A DNA stretch of 64,000 nt from NCBI RefSeq assembly GCF_030441895.1, contig NZ_JARJAS010000009.1, one strand, 5' to 3'. The first letter of the stretch is position 1. Each line of letters opens with the position of its first letter. The notes below the pieces were generated by a model. That model did no database searches. It was given only the letters and a program-made list of their open reading frames with translations, and was not told the origin of the DNA. Below are positions 62,999 to 64,000 of this stretch, one piece after another. Source of the stretch: Enterococcus_D entomosocium. GTDB lineage: Bacteria; Bacillota; Bacilli; Lactobacillales; Enterococcaceae. The position numbers and the translations under genes are program-made.

Positions 62999-63871
62999 AT
63001 GTTATACGGTTCGATTGAAGCAGGCGGCACAAAATTTGTGTGTGCCATTGGCGATGAAGAAATGACGATCAAGGAAAGAGTGAGCTTTCCGACAACGACA
63101 CCTGAGGAAACAATGCCTTTAGTCATTGATTTCTTCAAACAATACCAAGCAGATTTAGCAGGGATTGGGATTGGCTCATTTGGGCCCATCGATATCCATC
63201 GCGATTCTGCCACTTATGGGTACATTACCTCAACCCCGAAATTGGCATGGCAAAATTTTGATTTCATCGGTACCATGAAAAAAGAATTTCCGATCCCGAT
63301 TTCTTGGACAACAGATGTCAATGCGGCTGCCTATGGTGAGTATGTCTTCGGCAGTGGCAAAGGATTGAGTAGTGTCGTTTACTACACGATCGGTACAGGT
63401 GTTGGCGGCGGTGCCTTACAAGAAGGGCGCTTTATCGAAGGATTTAGTCATCCAGAAATGGGGCATATGCTGGTCGTCCCTCATCCAAAAGATGACTTTG
63501 CTGGCAGCTGTCCATTTCATGGCAACTGTTTAGAAGGGATGGCCGCTGGACCAGCCATCGAAAAACGCTTAGGGAAAAAAGGACAAGAGGTTGCAGAAGA
63601 TGATCCTTATTGGGAGATCGAAGCCTCCTATATTGCTCAATGTGCCTACAATACAACCTTGATGTTTTCTCCAGATGTGATCATTTTTGGCGGTGGAGTG
63701 ATGAAACAGCGCCATATGCTGCAAAACGTCCACGACGCATTTGCAAAATTGGTCAATGGGTATGTCGAAACGCCTGAGTTAAGCAAATATATCGTGACCC
63801 CAGCATTGGAAGACAACGCTGGAACCCTCGGTTGTTTGGCATTGGCTCGAGAAGCGGTCTTACATTCATAA
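62999..63871 (+). CDS. ROK-family fructokinase
   Basis: A 290-residue sugar kinase. ATP motif LYGSIEAGGTKFVCAIG, catalytic region SWTTDVNAAAYGEY (Asp base), IGTGVGGGAL, and the zinc-binding block HPEMGHM...CPFHGNCLEG specific to the ROK fructokinase/mannokinase group. Bacterial members phosphorylate fructose, some mannose. ATG 62999 is chosen because AAAGGAG lies 8 nt upstream; ATG 62993 is only 2 nt away. It lies 19 nt after the LOR gene and may be co-transcribed with it. Confidence 0.92.
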   Translation: MLYGSIEAGGTKFVCAIGDEEMTIKERVSFPTTTPEETMPLVIDFFKQYQADLAGIGIGSFGPIDIHRDSATYGYITSTPKLAWQNFDFIGTMKKEFPIPISWTTDVNAAAYGEYVFGSGKGLSSVVYYTIGTGVGGGALQEGRFIEGFSHPEMGHMLVVPHPKDDFAGSCPFHGNCLEGMAAGPAIEKRLGKKGQEVAEDDPYWEIEASYIAQCAYNTTLMFSPDVIIFGGGVMKQRHMLQNVHDAFAKLVNGYVETPELSKYIVTPALEDNAGTLGCLALAREAVLHS

Positions 63872-63920
63872 ATAAAAAGGGGGCGTGACATAAGTTAACT
63901 AGTTACGCTCTCTAAAATAT

Positions 63921-63970
63921 AAGGAGCACTCGAAAATCATGTGATTTTTCGAGTGCTCCTTGTTTTTTTT
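63921..63970 (+). terminator. Strong intrinsic terminator after the fructokinase gene
   Basis: A near-perfect 19-bp stem (AAGGAGCACTCGAAAATCA with its complement) followed by TGTTTTTTTT. Nothing else is seen between 63872 and the window end. Confidence 0.93.
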
Positions 63971-64000
63971 ATTCATTTTGGGTAGTTCAAGTACCTATTT

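Overview
The window reads as the chromosome of a low-to-mid-GC Gram-positive bacterium, almost certainly an Enterococcus, with the E. casseliflavus/E. gallinarum group the best guess. This rests on gene content: a mevalonate-pathway operon in the order mvaK1-mvaD-mvaK2-fni, a water-forming NADH oxidase (nox), a tRNA-Asp T-box ahead of hisS-aspS, a phosphotransfer-dependent dhaM-dhaK-dhaL operon, OatA, and strong AGGAGG ribosome binding sites. The species is an inference. I see no transposase, phage gene, rRNA, tRNA or CRISPR array.

1-20.3 kb is a large glycan-utilisation locus. It holds the C-terminal part of an AraC-type regulator, two GH20 hexosaminidases, two GH29 alpha-L-fucosidases, a GH38 alpha-mannosidase, a GH3 and a GH1 beta-glycosidase, a complete LplB/YtcP-type ABC oligosaccharide importer (two permeases and a lipoprotein), a YesL/DUF624 membrane protein, a secreted or membrane-anchored small protein, a GNAT acetyltransferase, and an RpiR/SIS regulator at the far end. 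None of the hydrolases has a signal peptide. The likely model is import of intact fucosylated, GlcNAc- and mannose-containing oligosaccharides (N-glycan-like) followed by stepwise cytoplasmic trimming. The locus is divergently transcribed from a 296-bp control region around 7.34-7.63 kb.

20.4-38.6 kb is mostly housekeeping: rpsO and pnp separated by a tandem repeat array, a phospho-beta-glucosidase with a PTS EIIC, a P1B4-type metal-efflux ATPase behind a Fur-like box, the mevalonate operon, a deoxynucleoside kinase, a CorA-type channel, a pentapeptide-repeat (Qnr-like) protein, nox, and infC-rpmI-rplT behind an L20-type leader. 38.7-47.5 kb carries an ABC exporter with an XRE-transmembrane regulator, an ECF transporter (S, T and a fused A-A' ATPase), and a two-component system followed by a PepSY lipoprotein. 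It also has a 56-residue small protein gene with its own promoter.

47.5-64 kb carries a thioesterase, the T-box plus a second repeat array ahead of hisS-aspS, a YitT protein, OatA, dhaMKL, a CtpE-like P-type ATPase, QueG, an acidic hypothetical protein, an SPFH protein with a LURP-one protein, and a ROK fructokinase.

The most unusual signal is a pair of related tandem arrays (about 88-nt units at 20847-21124 and about 86-nt units at 48353-48657). Both begin at the same point just after the T-tract of an intrinsic terminator, both lie between that terminator and a housekeeping gene (pnp, hisS), and both keep a small hairpin by paired changes in the two stem arms.
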